NCBI GenBank assembly: GCA_964626905.1
Contig: CAZVHA010000001.1
Span: forward strand, 248,001-312,000
DNA: 64,000 nucleotides
DNA from: REEB52 sp964626905
GTDB taxonomy: Bacteria > Chlamydiota > Chlamydiia > Chlamydiales > SM23-39
Direction of reading: 5' to 3'
Notes under the pieces: model-generated
What the model was told of the DNA's origin: nothing
What the model saw: the letters and a program-made list of their open reading frames with translations, nothing else
The model's database searches: none
Part shown: positions 8,976-16,402 of the stretch, piece by piece
Layout: every line of letters begins with the position of its first letter
Numbering within the stretch: the stretch's first letter is position 1
Program-made: the position numbers and the translations under genes

Positions 8976-9013
8976 ACTTCACCGAGAATCATTCTCAAAC
9001 TTTGATAAGTGAC

Positions 9014-9041
9014 AGCCCGGAAGCGCACATGCTGCCGGGCT
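9014..9041. terminator. Hairpin between convergent genes
   Basis: AGCCCGG ... CCGGGCT, 7-bp stem extended by AGC/GCT inside, lying between the ends of the plus-strand unknown operon and recF. There is no T-run on either side, so it may be a factor-assisted or weak terminator only. Confidence 0.4.
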
Positions 9042-9134
9042 TCACCTGTGGGCCTATCGTCCGAATAACCCAGCTTGAGCATTTAAATCTCTCCGGTACT
9101 CTGATCGACGAATTTCTCTTCGTGCCCGTTCAGA

Positions 9135-10178
9135 TCACGAAAGAGAGCCATTATCAATCAGGATGCAATGCTCTTTTTCCCGCCCAGGATGGGGTGTTGT
9201 GATAAATACCTGGGACAAGCGCGCAAGTCTTTTTTGCAAAAGAATTTGCCTTTCAGTATCAAGGACGTTTTCAAAATCGTCAAAACCCATGATCGGGCGG
9301 CTGTTTGTTTTTTTGAAGAAAAGTCCCCATTCTGCCAGTTTTAAGGCGGTCATCGCCGTTTTCTTTTGCCCTTCGCTTGAAAACACCCTAGCCTCTCTTT
9401 TGTCGATCGCAATCGATAAATCATCTCTATGAGGCCCTGTTAGGGTCATGCCGAGATCGCTCTCTTTTAGCCGATTTTTTTGCAACTGCTGCAGATAATT
9501 TTTGGGATGGGATGAAATTTGCAGTTGTATATCGCAAGTCTCTGCTTTGGCGCTAAGAATTTTACTCTCTTCATTCAGCGGCTCCCTAAGCGCATCGATC
9601 ATCTCCCGTCTCGCCCTGACAATGTGTTCTGCCGATTGAGCCATTTCTGTCTCCCAGCACTCAATGCTCTCAAAATCCTTTGCCCGCAAAAGAAAATTCC
9701 TCTGTTTCATCGCCCTCCAAAAACGGGAAAGATGGTGCACGTAGATCGGATCGATTTGAGCGAGATGCAAGTTGAGAAAACGGCGCCGTTCTGCCGGCGC
9801 TTTTTCGATCAACTCAATGTCATAAGGAGTGCTAAGGACGATCGGAAGATTGCCCAGAAGGGGACTCAAAGTGCTGTAGCTCGTTGCATCAAGAGTCAGA
9901 CGCCGACTTCGACCATCAAAAGAGATTTGTACCCGCTGTTCCACGCCCTCTTTCAAAACGCGTGCATCCAGAAAGAAGAAGGATTCGCCCTCTCGGATGA
10001 GTTCTTGCAAATTTTGCGTCCGAAAAGATCTTCCCGTTGCAACTAGGTAAATCGCTTCAAGCAAACTCGTTTTCCCCGCAGCATTGGCCCCATAAAGGAC
10101 GTTCAACTTTTCTGAAAACGAAACGGACGCCTCTTTGTAGTTGCGAAAATTTCGCAAATACAAACTCTTAAGATACAC
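9135..10178 (-). CDS. recF: DNA replication and repair protein RecF
   Basis: RecF loads RecA at gapped DNA within RecFOR. 347 residues, close to the usual length. The SMC-like N-terminus YLKSLYLRNFRNY is followed by Walker A GANAAGKTS (about 30-38); the ABC signature region is SSEGQKKTAMTALKLAE; the Walker B/D-loop region reads GFDDFENVLD, where most RecFs have LLLDD. I chose GTG at 10178, which overlaps the end of dnaN by 11 bases and gives the standard N-terminus; an upstream ATG would add 11 unlike residues. Follows dnaN as in many bacteria. Confidence 0.9.
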   Translation of the reverse strand: MYLKSLYLRNFRNYKEASVSFSEKLNVLYGANAAGKTSLLEAIYLVATGRSFRTQNLQELIREGESFFFLDARVLKEGVEQRVQISFDGRSRRLTLDATSYSTLSPLLGNLPIVLSTPYDIELIEKAPAERRRFLNLHLAQIDPIYVHHLSRFWRAMKQRNFLLRAKDFESIECWETEMAQSAEHIVRARREMIDALREPLNEESKILSAKAETCDIQLQISSHPKNYLQQLQKNRLKESDLGMTLTGPHRDDLSIAIDKREARVFSSEGQKKTAMTALKLAEWGLFFKKTNSRPIMGFDDFENVLDTERQILLQKRLARLSQVFITTPHPGREKEHCILIDNGSLS

Positions 10179-11307
10179 TAGCTTCAGCTTCTTTGCGCAT
10201 GGGCGGCGCATCGCCGAGGCGCATCGGCATAATCACGAAAATCGCATCAGAGCTATCGGTGATGAGCCCCGGGCTATGGGGGTCGTTCAGGCCGAAGCGG
10301 ACCGTCTCATCTCTACTGTGGCGCAAGATGTCGAGGAAAAAGTGGGGATTGAAAGCGATCTCCAATTTTGGGCCTGCGTAATCGACCGGCATGCTCACTC
10401 TCCCTTCTCCAATATCGTGACTCATCGCAGAGAGAAAAAGCTGCCCGGTCTCAAAAGTGAAGCGGACCGAACTGCTCGTCTCTGAGGTGAATAGCGAAAC
10501 CTGTCTTAAAAGGGAGATCAATTCTTCTCTGTGGATCGAAAAATTTTGCGAAAGCTGTGCGGGAATCACCCGTTCAACATCGGGATATTGGCCCGAGAGG
10601 AGTTTTGTGATGAGAGAGAGCTTGCTGCTCACAAGAGAAATTTTATCTGAAGCGATGGCCAAATAGGCCTCCTCTTCGCTCTCATCGAGCATTTTAACCA
10701 TCTCTTCGACCGCTTTGAGGGGAATGACGTAGGAGCCCGCGATCGGGGAAGAAGATCCCATCGCCATTTGCACCCTTGCAAGCCTTTTTCCATCGGTTCC
10801 AATAAAGGTCACTTTTCCATTTGCAGAGCTGAGATACACTCCGTTGAGCATATAGCGGCTATCTTCACGCGCGGCAGAAAAAGAGGTTTTCGAAAGGACC
10901 TCTTTCAACTTGGCTTTTGTGAAGGCAATTTCAGGGGCGCCTGCAAGATCGGGAAGGGCGGGGAATTCGCTCCGGTTCATCCCGTTGATTTTAAAGACAG
11001 AGGTGCCCGTCGTGATCTCTGCGAGCTCTGCTGTCTGCGCGCTGATTTTGACTTGGGGCGATGTCAGTTCGCGCACAAGTCCAAAAAACCTTCTCGCGGG
11101 GAGAGCGATCGCCCCCTCCTCAACCACTTTTGCCTCGACGACGCTGCGCATGCTCACCGTTAAATCGGTTGCGCTGACGATCAGCTGATCATCGATCGCT
11201 TCGATAAGGACATTGGCAAGGATGGGAATTGCCGGTTTTGTCTGGACAATACTCTGAATTTTTCCAATCAGATTCACAAGATCAATTTTAGAGACGACAA
11301 CTTTCAT
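10168..11307 (-). CDS. dnaN: DNA polymerase III beta subunit (sliding clamp)
   Basis: Forms the ring that tethers DNA polymerase III. 379 residues, three repeated clamp domains; recognisable stretches are PILANVLIEA, VSATDLTVSM, LPARRF near the N-terminus and GTDGKRLA about half-way. The C-terminus ends FVIMPMRL before a short tail, as usual for the clamp's PMRL-type ending, then extends about 16 residues, which is longer than normal; the tail holds the overlap with recF. ATG start with GGGAG upstream. A sigma70-like promoter lies just before it. Confidence 0.95.
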   Translation of the reverse strand: MKVVVSKIDLVNLIGKIQSIVQTKPAIPILANVLIEAIDDQLIVSATDLTVSMRSVVEAKVVEEGAIALPARRFFGLVRELTSPQVKISAQTAELAEITTGTSVFKINGMNRSEFPALPDLAGAPEIAFTKAKLKEVLSKTSFSAAREDSRYMLNGVYLSSANGKVTFIGTDGKRLARVQMAMGSSSPIAGSYVIPLKAVEEMVKMLDESEEEAYLAIASDKISLVSSKLSLITKLLSGQYPDVERVIPAQLSQNFSIHREELISLLRQVSLFTSETSSSVRFTFETGQLFLSAMSHDIGEGRVSMPVDYAGPKLEIAFNPHFFLDILRHSRDETVRFGLNDPHSPGLITDSSDAIFVIMPMRLGDAPPMRKEAEASVS

Positions 11308-11334
11308 CGGGAGACCTACCGTTTTTTAGAAACG

Positions 11335-11364
11335 AAAATAAAGGATTTCACAAACGATTGTCAA
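11335..11364 (-). promoter_or_regulatory. Probable dnaN promoter
   Basis: Minus strand carries a consensus -35 TTGACA, then 17-18 bases, then TTATTT or TATTTT. The distance to the dnaN ATG is about 30 bases. The -10 is weak, the -35 perfect. Confidence 0.55.
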
Positions 11365-11385
11365 GCGGCTGAATTCATGAAGCCT

Positions 11386-11557
11386 ATTAACCGGGGCGGC
11401 AAAAAGGTGACAATCTGCTTGCTGCGGCTTCGCCATATCAATTCTCGCTCGGGGGTCAATAGTTTTACTATTGACCCCGCTCACTCGAAGGCGCTTCGCT
11501 TTGATCTGGCATTGCCTCGCTAGCGCATATTGTCACCTTTTTACCGCCCCGGTTAAT
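11386..11557. repeat. 172-bp palindromic element (family B, copy 1)
   Basis: Terminal inverted repeat of 29 bp (11386-11414 and 11529-11557) with a single mismatch; in the middle an 11-bp perfect hairpin (11452-11462 with 11468-11478, loop TTTTA). No coding capacity. It lies between dnaN and the RING-like gene and supplies the last bases (stop region) of the latter. A degenerate copy in reverse orientation occurs around 37430-37538. Could be a MITE-like remnant or a transcribed hairpin that works as a terminator. Confidence 0.85.
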
Positions 11558-12179
11558 AACGATGCGCGGGTTCCTCTCTCATTGCTCTCCACCAGGTCAA
11601 AGATGCGCCCAGTAGCGGCATCACTGCAGCACTTATGCCCTCACTAAGACCTCGATTTATCCCTATTCCAATGGCTGTCATGCCGACAGTTAGAACAAAG
11701 GGCTTTAAATGGATGATCCTCTCAGTGAGCATTAGATGTCCGAAGGCTGCGCTGTAAAACTCCGCAACCATCGAAATGAGAACTCGCCAACTCTCTCCTA
11801 TAGATTTATCTTGAATCACATTGACGTTGAGGTATGAGAGTCCCCGTGGCAAAATAAAGCCAAGGGCAATCCCAGCCAGCGTCTTTTGTCTTTCTGTTGC
11901 AATGAACTGGGAAACTCTTCCCGATAAAGAGAGAAAGTTCTTGGCATTTGAAACACTTCGTCTGCAGTGCCCGCAGCGCACTTGGCGACCCGTCTGCTGA
12001 GCATCGTCGACCATTCGTTTCAGGCATTTTTCGTGGAGCGGATGACGCGCATCAGCTGCCCCTTCATGAGCTACTACCGAGCCTTCCTCAAGTGTTCCCA
12101 AGCAAATATAGCAGTTGGGGATCTCCTCCCGTTCTGAACGAAGATCCCTCACTGGAATACGCTGGAGTGTTACAGACAT
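11553..12179 (-). CDS. RING-finger-like membrane protein
   Basis: 208 residues. The N-terminal 80 hold a RING-like set of metal ligands: C23-x2-C26, H46, H49-x2-C52, C69-x2-C72; one canonical ligand position is not clear. RING domains recruit E2 enzymes in eukaryotic ubiquitin ligases; a host-directed effector role is inference. The C-terminal half has two or three hydrophobic segments (about 93-110, 125-150, 160-185). I chose ATG at 12179 because GGAGGTG sits at the right distance; GTG two codons upstream would overlap the site. The gene sits in a spot between dnaN and smpB, looks inserted, and ends in a palindromic repeat. Confidence 0.7.
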   Translation of the reverse strand: MSVTLQRIPVRDLRSEREEIPNCYICLGTLEEGSVVAHEGAADARHPLHEKCLKRMVDDAQQTGRQVRCGHCRRSVSNAKNFLSLSGRVSQFIATERQKTLAGIALGFILPRGLSYLNVNVIQDKSIGESWRVLISMVAEFYSAAFGHLMLTERIIHLKPFVLTVGMTAIGIGINRGLSEGISAAVMPLLGASLTWWRAMREEPAHRY

Positions 12180-12239
12180 AAGCACCTCCTCTAGGCCCGG
12201 GGAGAAAGTTTATATGCCTCATCCGATAAATTCAATCCC

Positions 12240-12752
12240 TTAGATACATCCGCTCCAGCCACACTCGATCAGCGTTGTAAAAAAATGGCTTACTGCCATT
12301 AGAAAAATGGCCCAAAAGGAGAGCTTTTCCGCAAAACCCCAAACAGGGGGAAATTCTCGTCTCTTCGCCACCCCATAAAAAATCGTGAGTACTGCACAAG
12401 CAAAAATCGAACAGCTAAATACAATAAAAGCCCAAACAAATAGATCGAGCCCCAATACCCCCTCCCCATAGGTCGGAAATTCTGGACAAAGATGCATCGC
12501 GATCTGCCTTAGCGAAAAGGCCCTCCCCAAAAGAGCACTCAAAATCGCAAGCCCATAGTATTGCGCCTTCACCCCAAATCGAAAATGCATCAAAATCGCC
12601 ACCGCCACCCCAACCATCCCCAACTTTTGCATCAAACACAAATAGCAGGGGAGAACCCCATGAAGATATTGATACAAATAAGAGCCAAAAAGGACGATAA
12701 AAAGAACGTAGATAAAAAGATTGTTCATCACCCGAATCAATCCAGCCATCAT
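12240..12752 (-). CDS. dsbB: Disulfide bond formation protein, DsbB family
   Basis: Integral membrane quinone-linked oxidase that re-oxidises periplasmic DsbA. 170 residues, four or five hydrophobic segments. The first periplasmic pair is C36-Y-L-C39; in the second loop only one cysteine remains (HLCPEFPTYGEGVLGL), where E. coli DsbB has two, as in shortened DsbB variants. ATG at 12752 overlaps the stop of a small upstream reading frame (ATGA), indicating translational coupling. Downstream of smpB on the same strand. Confidence 0.85.
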   Translation of the reverse strand: MMAGLIRVMNNLFIYVLFIVLFGSYLYQYLHGVLPCYLCLMQKLGMVGVAVAILMHFRFGVKAQYYGLAILSALLGRAFSLRQIAMHLCPEFPTYGEGVLGLDLFVWAFIVFSCSIFACAVLTIFYGVAKRREFPPVWGFAEKLSFWAIFLMAVSHFFTTLIECGWSGCI

Positions 12753-12895
12753 CCACCCCACCCAAATGTATGATGCATAAAAAGAATAAAAGCGAGCGCT
12801 AGATTTATGAGAATAATGATGAATGCAACCTTTTGAAACTTAAACAGTATTAAAAGTAGACTCAATATATAAACTAAAAAGAGAACGGGCACCAT
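12749..12895 (-). CDS. Small hydrophobic protein coupled to dsbB
   Basis: 48 codons starting MVPVLFLVYILSLLLILF, then FKFQKVAFIIILINLALAFI: two hydrophobic helices joined by a short basic link. It fills the gap between smpB and dsbB, and its TGA overlaps the dsbB ATG. No clear Shine-Dalgarno. It could be a real small membrane protein acting with DsbB or only a leader for coupled translation. Confidence 0.5.
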   Translation of the reverse strand: MVPVLFLVYILSLLLILFKFQKVAFIIILINLALAFILFMHHTFGWGG

Positions 12896-12919
12896 AACCC
12901 AATGGTATAAAGGGAAATT

Positions 12920-13363
12920 TTATTCGTCAAGGATCGCCCTTTTATGGGCCTTTTCTTTTAGAGCGGCCCGCTTATCATGGGCCTTTTTCCCCTTGGCAAT
13001 CGCAATTTTCATCTTTGCAATTCCCTTTTGGTTGAGATAGATCGAGAGGGGAATGACAGCAAGTCCTTTGAGCTGAACACTTTTGCGCAGCGTTTCGATC
13101 TCCCGCTTGTGCATGAGGAGTTTGCGGGGACGCCTCTCTTCGTGGTTGAAGATCGAAGTGCCCCCTTTGGAGTAGGGGGCAATACTGGCGTTGACGAGAG
13201 TTAAATAGCTCCCCCTCGTGTCGACATAGGCGTCCTGAAGGGAGCCTCCGTGATTCCTAAGTGATTTAATTTCAGAGCCAAGAAGCACAAGCCCCACCTC
13301 AAAGGTCTCAAGGATTTCATAATCGTAATGGGCTTTGCGGTTGGAGACGAGCTCTTTACTCAT
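12920..13363 (-). CDS. smpB: SsrA-binding protein SmpB
   Basis: Binds tmRNA and delivers it to stalled ribosomes (trans-translation). 147 residues, typical. Family stretches: NRKAHYDYEILETFEVGLVL near the start, GSEIKSLR, SLQDAYV, the SIAPY segment, and the basic C-terminal tail KGKKAHDKRAALKEKAHKR which becomes helical in the ribosome mRNA channel. ATG start. Terminates 24 bases before the small dsbB-coupled frame; terC lies immediately upstream on the same strand, so the four may form one operon. Confidence 0.95.
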   Translation of the reverse strand: MSKELVSNRKAHYDYEILETFEVGLVLLGSEIKSLRNHGGSLQDAYVDTRGSYLTLVNASIAPYSKGGTSIFNHEERRPRKLLMHKREIETLRKSVQLKGLAVIPLSIYLNQKGIAKMKIAIAKGKKAHDKRAALKEKAHKRAILDE

Positions 13364-13367
13364 GCTT

Positions 13368-14030
13368 TTAGTTTACCTTTTTTGGCCGATAAAAGCCGAG
13401 GAGAAAGAGGGCAATGACTACCGACCAGAAGAGGAGAGGGGAGAAGGGGGAATAGACGGGGAGGAGGAAGAGTTTGATTCCGACCCAAGCGACGATGAGG
13501 AAGCCGCTTCTTTCGATGTGGGGGAAGTATTTCATCAGGTGGCTAAACCAGTCTGCAACATAGCGCATTGCGACAAGGCCCAAAATGCCCCCCAAATAGA
13601 CGATCCAAATTTGGGAATAGACCCCATCGATAAACGCGAGGCCTGCGACGATCGAATCGATGGCAAAAACGAGATCAAAGGTCTCAATGAGCACGACCAC
13701 TTTCCAAAAAGTATAAAGGGGGTGAAATTGGAATTGCCGTTTTTTCCCCAAAAAATGGCGTCCTGCGAGGAGGATGAGGTAGAGCCCCGCCAAAACTTGT
13801 ATCCAGGTCCATTTTAAGATCGTATTGATCGTCAAAAGGGCGCCGAGTCGTAAAAATAGGGCAGAAAAGACACCGATAAAAAGGGCTTTGCGCCGTTTTT
13901 GTTCTGGGAGCGAGTGGATTAAAACGCCCAAAATAATCGCGTTATCCAACGAGAGGAGCATTTCGAGAAAAACGAGGATGAAAACCCTCGGGATGTCGGA
14001 GAGAACAAAAGTTTGATCAAAAAAAGCCAT
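13368..14030 (-). CDS. TerC family integral membrane protein
   Basis: 220 residues with seven or so membrane segments; signatures are FLEMLLSLDNAIILGVL and ETFDLVFAIDSIVAGLA, each with a conserved acidic residue in a helix. TerC proteins are linked to metal (Mn) efflux or tellurite resistance and to metalation of exported proteins; the exact role here is unknown. ATG overlaps the stop of the upstream gene by one base (TGATG), and the gene ends four bases before smpB, so all are probably co-transcribed. Confidence 0.9.
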   Translation of the reverse strand: MAFFDQTFVLSDIPRVFILVFLEMLLSLDNAIILGVLIHSLPEQKRRKALFIGVFSALFLRLGALLTINTILKWTWIQVLAGLYLILLAGRHFLGKKRQFQFHPLYTFWKVVVLIETFDLVFAIDSIVAGLAFIDGVYSQIWIVYLGGILGLVAMRYVADWFSHLMKYFPHIERSGFLIVAWVGIKLFLLPVYSPFSPLLFWSVVIALFLLGFYRPKKVN

Positions 14031-15367
14031 CAATCTTCAAAGAAAAAGCGTCCAAAGCGGGTGACAGCGAAGCAGTCGCGCCCCTTACATTTGCCGATTG
14101 TAACAATTCCGAATTCGTAAAGCCAATCAAAAAGAGTCGCCTTGATCAATTTTTTTTCCTCATCCGAATAGACGGGGAGAGCATATTTCCAGTGTTTTCC
14201 CAACTTCTTTAACATAACGACCGAATGTTCACTGAGAGGGACGATCACCCCTTTTAGAAAATCGTCAAAATAGACCCATTCGCCGTGCATGACCCGTTTG
14301 ATTGCTTTTTCGGCCTCTCTGAGGAGTCTTTCCGGGGCTGGGAAATTCAAAATTTGGTTGTTCGAGTGCCGATAGAGAAAAAGGGCCCGATTTTCCAAAG
14401 AGAGATCGAGCCACGATTCTCCTGCATCTAAAATTTGCAAGCGCCCATTTTCTAAATTGGCTAATTTGAGAAGCGCTAATTTCTCGACAGCCCTATTTTT
14501 TTCAATGGTGTTTTCAATTGCAAAGGGTTTTGATCTCGATTTGAGCAAAAGGCTCTCGAGCTCTTCGATGAATGCAAAATCAGAAGTGGATGGGTTTTCG
14601 ATTGGGTCTTTGGGATCGATATAAACGGGCTCGGTTGCCCTAAAAAAGCAGAGGTATTCGCGCCACTCGTGAAAGGGGGTGACAAATTCGATCCAGTGAT
14701 CTTCTTCCTTCTCAAAGACGAGACAGCAGGCGAAGTGGAATTCGAGCATCAAAATCTTTTCCTCAAACTCTTTCGCGGTTAAATTGTATTTTGCAATCAA
14801 ATCACTTGAGGAAACTTTTAGATCGGGCGATGTGTGGACGTCTTGAATGATTCTGTTTAAAAGGGGATCAGTGAAGTTGAGCTCAGCGAGATAGCGCTGA
14901 AATATGTGGGGCGTAAGGAGGTATTTTTCGACAATCGATTCGAAAATATTATTGGAGGTGCGCGGAATCGAATACCAGGTGGGAAGGACGTGGATGGGGA
15001 CTTTGCGCAAAAGCCCTTGCAAAAACTCCATATCGGGTTTGAAGTTGGGATCGAAACGGGTGATTTCAAACTCGAAAATTTTTCTCTTCTCTTTGTCGAC
15101 CTGAACGGCATCGTCACCAAGAGACAAAAGGCCGATACTTTCGAACTTTTTCAAACTACTCAAAAGAGCCGCATCGTCACACTCAATGGCCCTCGATAAC
15201 TTTTTTAAAGAGATTTTGAGCGGACTGTAGAGAATTTCTTCCAAAAGATCGATGTCAACTTGTGAAAAGTCGGCCATGAGGAGACGACAATTGACATCTT
15301 GTTGCAACGGGTAGTCAGCTAAATTGACTTTGTTTTTCCGATGCGTACCGAGTTCCAGCATCCCCAT
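14030..15367 (-). CDS. Conserved hypothetical protein
   Basis: 445 residues, soluble, acidic, mostly helical. The first 80 residues (LLEEILYSPLKISLKKLSRA, DDAALLSSLKKFESIGLLSL) look like tandem winged-helix folds, and another such fold seems to close the protein (TLFDWLYEFGIVTIGKCKG). No catalytic motif seen. A role in transcription or DNA binding is possible but unproven. ATG start. Upstream gene of a run terC-smpB-dsbB, with overlapping or near-touching ends. Confidence 0.75.
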   Translation of the reverse strand: MGMLELGTHRKNKVNLADYPLQQDVNCRLLMADFSQVDIDLLEEILYSPLKISLKKLSRAIECDDAALLSSLKKFESIGLLSLGDDAVQVDKEKRKIFEFEITRFDPNFKPDMEFLQGLLRKVPIHVLPTWYSIPRTSNNIFESIVEKYLLTPHIFQRYLAELNFTDPLLNRIIQDVHTSPDLKVSSSDLIAKYNLTAKEFEEKILMLEFHFACCLVFEKEEDHWIEFVTPFHEWREYLCFFRATEPVYIDPKDPIENPSTSDFAFIEELESLLLKSRSKPFAIENTIEKNRAVEKLALLKLANLENGRLQILDAGESWLDLSLENRALFLYRHSNNQILNFPAPERLLREAEKAIKRVMHGEWVYFDDFLKGVIVPLSEHSVVMLKKLGKHWKYALPVYSDEEKKLIKATLFDWLYEFGIVTIGKCKGRDCFAVTRFGRFFFED

Positions 15368-15648
15368 TTTTTGTCTACCCTGTTAAGATTTGGGTTGAGT
15401 CTAAGCAAAGCTGACAAATTATGCAAGGATTGGGGAAGGTTGGAGATTTTTCTGGCGAGAACCTCTGAAAAAGAGGATGAAACCATTTTTCTTGATATTC
15501 AGTGGCTGCCACTTATCTCACCACCGACCCCTTGTCAGGGAATCTTAAAATGTTAAACGACTAATATATAAATAGTTATGAAATAAACGCACCTTTGCAC
15601 CTTGCACACCCCCGTCATCTGTCTTCCTAAAACATATTGGAGTCCCTC
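15368..15648. other. Intergenic stretch without recognised gene
   Basis: About 280 bases between the divergent unknown gene and the toxin promoter. Short reading frames exist on the plus strand but lack ribosome sites and coding character. An AT-rich patch near 15556-15590 could hold a promoter. Nothing else stands out. Confidence 0.4.
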
Positions 15649-15677
15649 TTGCCTATTTGTAGCGTATATGCTACAAT
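15649..15677 (+). promoter_or_regulatory. Toxin-antitoxin promoter with palindromic operator
   Basis: TTGCCT (15649-15654), exactly 17 bases, TACAAT (15672-15677). Between and over the -10 lies a near-perfect palindrome, TTGTAGCGTATATGCTACAA (15657-15676), well placed to be the operator bound by the antitoxin or toxin-antitoxin complex. The expected transcription start is at or next to the GTG start of the toxin gene. Confidence 0.75.
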
Positions 15678-15684
15678 ATGGGTA

Positions 15685-16032
15685 GTGAACATCGATATTG
15701 CCTATCTTGAAACCGAGAACGGAAAGTCCCCCTACCTAGAATGGGAGAAGAAGCTCGACATCTCTACTCGCGCGGCGATTAGATCACGCATCAACCGTGT
15801 GCGACTTGGAAATTTTGGAGACTTCCACTCCATAAAGGGTGTATCTGGACTCTATGAGTTTAGGATTCATCTTGGTCCTGGCTATCGCATCTATTTTGGA
15901 AAAACCAAAGATACGGTTGTCATTATTTTGTGTGGAGGAGATAAGAGATCTCAGGAGCGTGACGCCAATAAAGCGAAAGAATACTGGCAGCTTTATAAAG
16001 AAGCGCTCAAGGAGGATAAAAATCATGGTTAA
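15685..16032 (+). CDS. higB: HigB/RelE-type toxin, addiction module killer protein family
   Basis: 115 residues from GTG. Matches the phage-derived Gp49-like HigB group of RelE-fold mRNA interferases: IAYLETENGKSPYLEWEKKL, RINRVRLGNFGDFHSIKG, LYEFRIHLGPGYRIYFG, and LCGGDKRSQERDANKAKEYW. These cleave mRNA at the ribosome. I place the start at GTG 15685 since the promoter lies inside the longer frame; this leaves almost no leader and no ribosome site, so initiation may be leaderless. Overlaps the antitoxin by 8 bases; toxin-first order is usual for HigBA. Confidence 0.85.
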   Translation: MNIDIAYLETENGKSPYLEWEKKLDISTRAAIRSRINRVRLGNFGDFHSIKGVSGLYEFRIHLGPGYRIYFGKTKDTVVIILCGGDKRSQERDANKAKEYWQLYKEALKEDKNHG

Positions 16033-16336
16033 AGCAAAAAATTATAAAGAATATTTATTAGAACAACTGCAAGATCCAAAAGAAGCTGCTGCTTATCTTA
16101 ACGCAGCCCTTCACGATGAAGATCCCCATGTATTTCTCCTAGCTCTACGCGATATCACAGAAGCCAATGGTGGAATGGCCTGGTTGGCAGATGAGGCTGA
16201 TCTGAACAGAGAAAATCTATATCGAACTCTTTCCACAAGAGGGAACCCTAGATTCTTTAATCTACTAGCCGTGTTAGATGCAATTGGTCTTGAGTTATCT
16301 ATTCAAGCTCGAGGAAAACGAAAACGAGCTTCCTAA
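16025..16336 (+). CDS. higA: HigA-type antitoxin (addiction module antidote, XRE-like HTH)
   Basis: 103 residues. Typical two-part layout: N-terminal toxin-binding helices (DPKEAAAYLNAALHDEDPHV) and a C-terminal helix-turn-helix (GGMAWLADEADLNRENLYRT, then GNPRFFNLLAVLDAIGLEL) that should bind the upstream palindrome. Starts inside the toxin gene's last codons (ATGGTTAA), so synthesis is coupled. C-terminus is basic (RGKRKRAS). Confidence 0.9.
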   Translation: MVKAKNYKEYLLEQLQDPKEAAAYLNAALHDEDPHVFLLALRDITEANGGMAWLADEADLNRENLYRTLSTRGNPRFFNLLAVLDAIGLELSIQARGKRKRAS

Positions 16337-16402
16337 GCAGACACAGCCTCTAGATTTTATTCCCCCAGCGGTTTACAATGGCGCGGCCAATTAGGAGGTT
16401 GC

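Noticed and set aside
8867..9082. Minus-strand 71-codon frame downstream of recF
   Set aside because: Overlaps the end of the plus-strand unknown gene and the hairpin at 9014-9041; no coding look.
15341..15556. Plus-strand 71-codon frame before the toxin-antitoxin module
   Set aside because: Starts inside the divergent gene, lacks a ribosome site, and ends in non-coding sequence.
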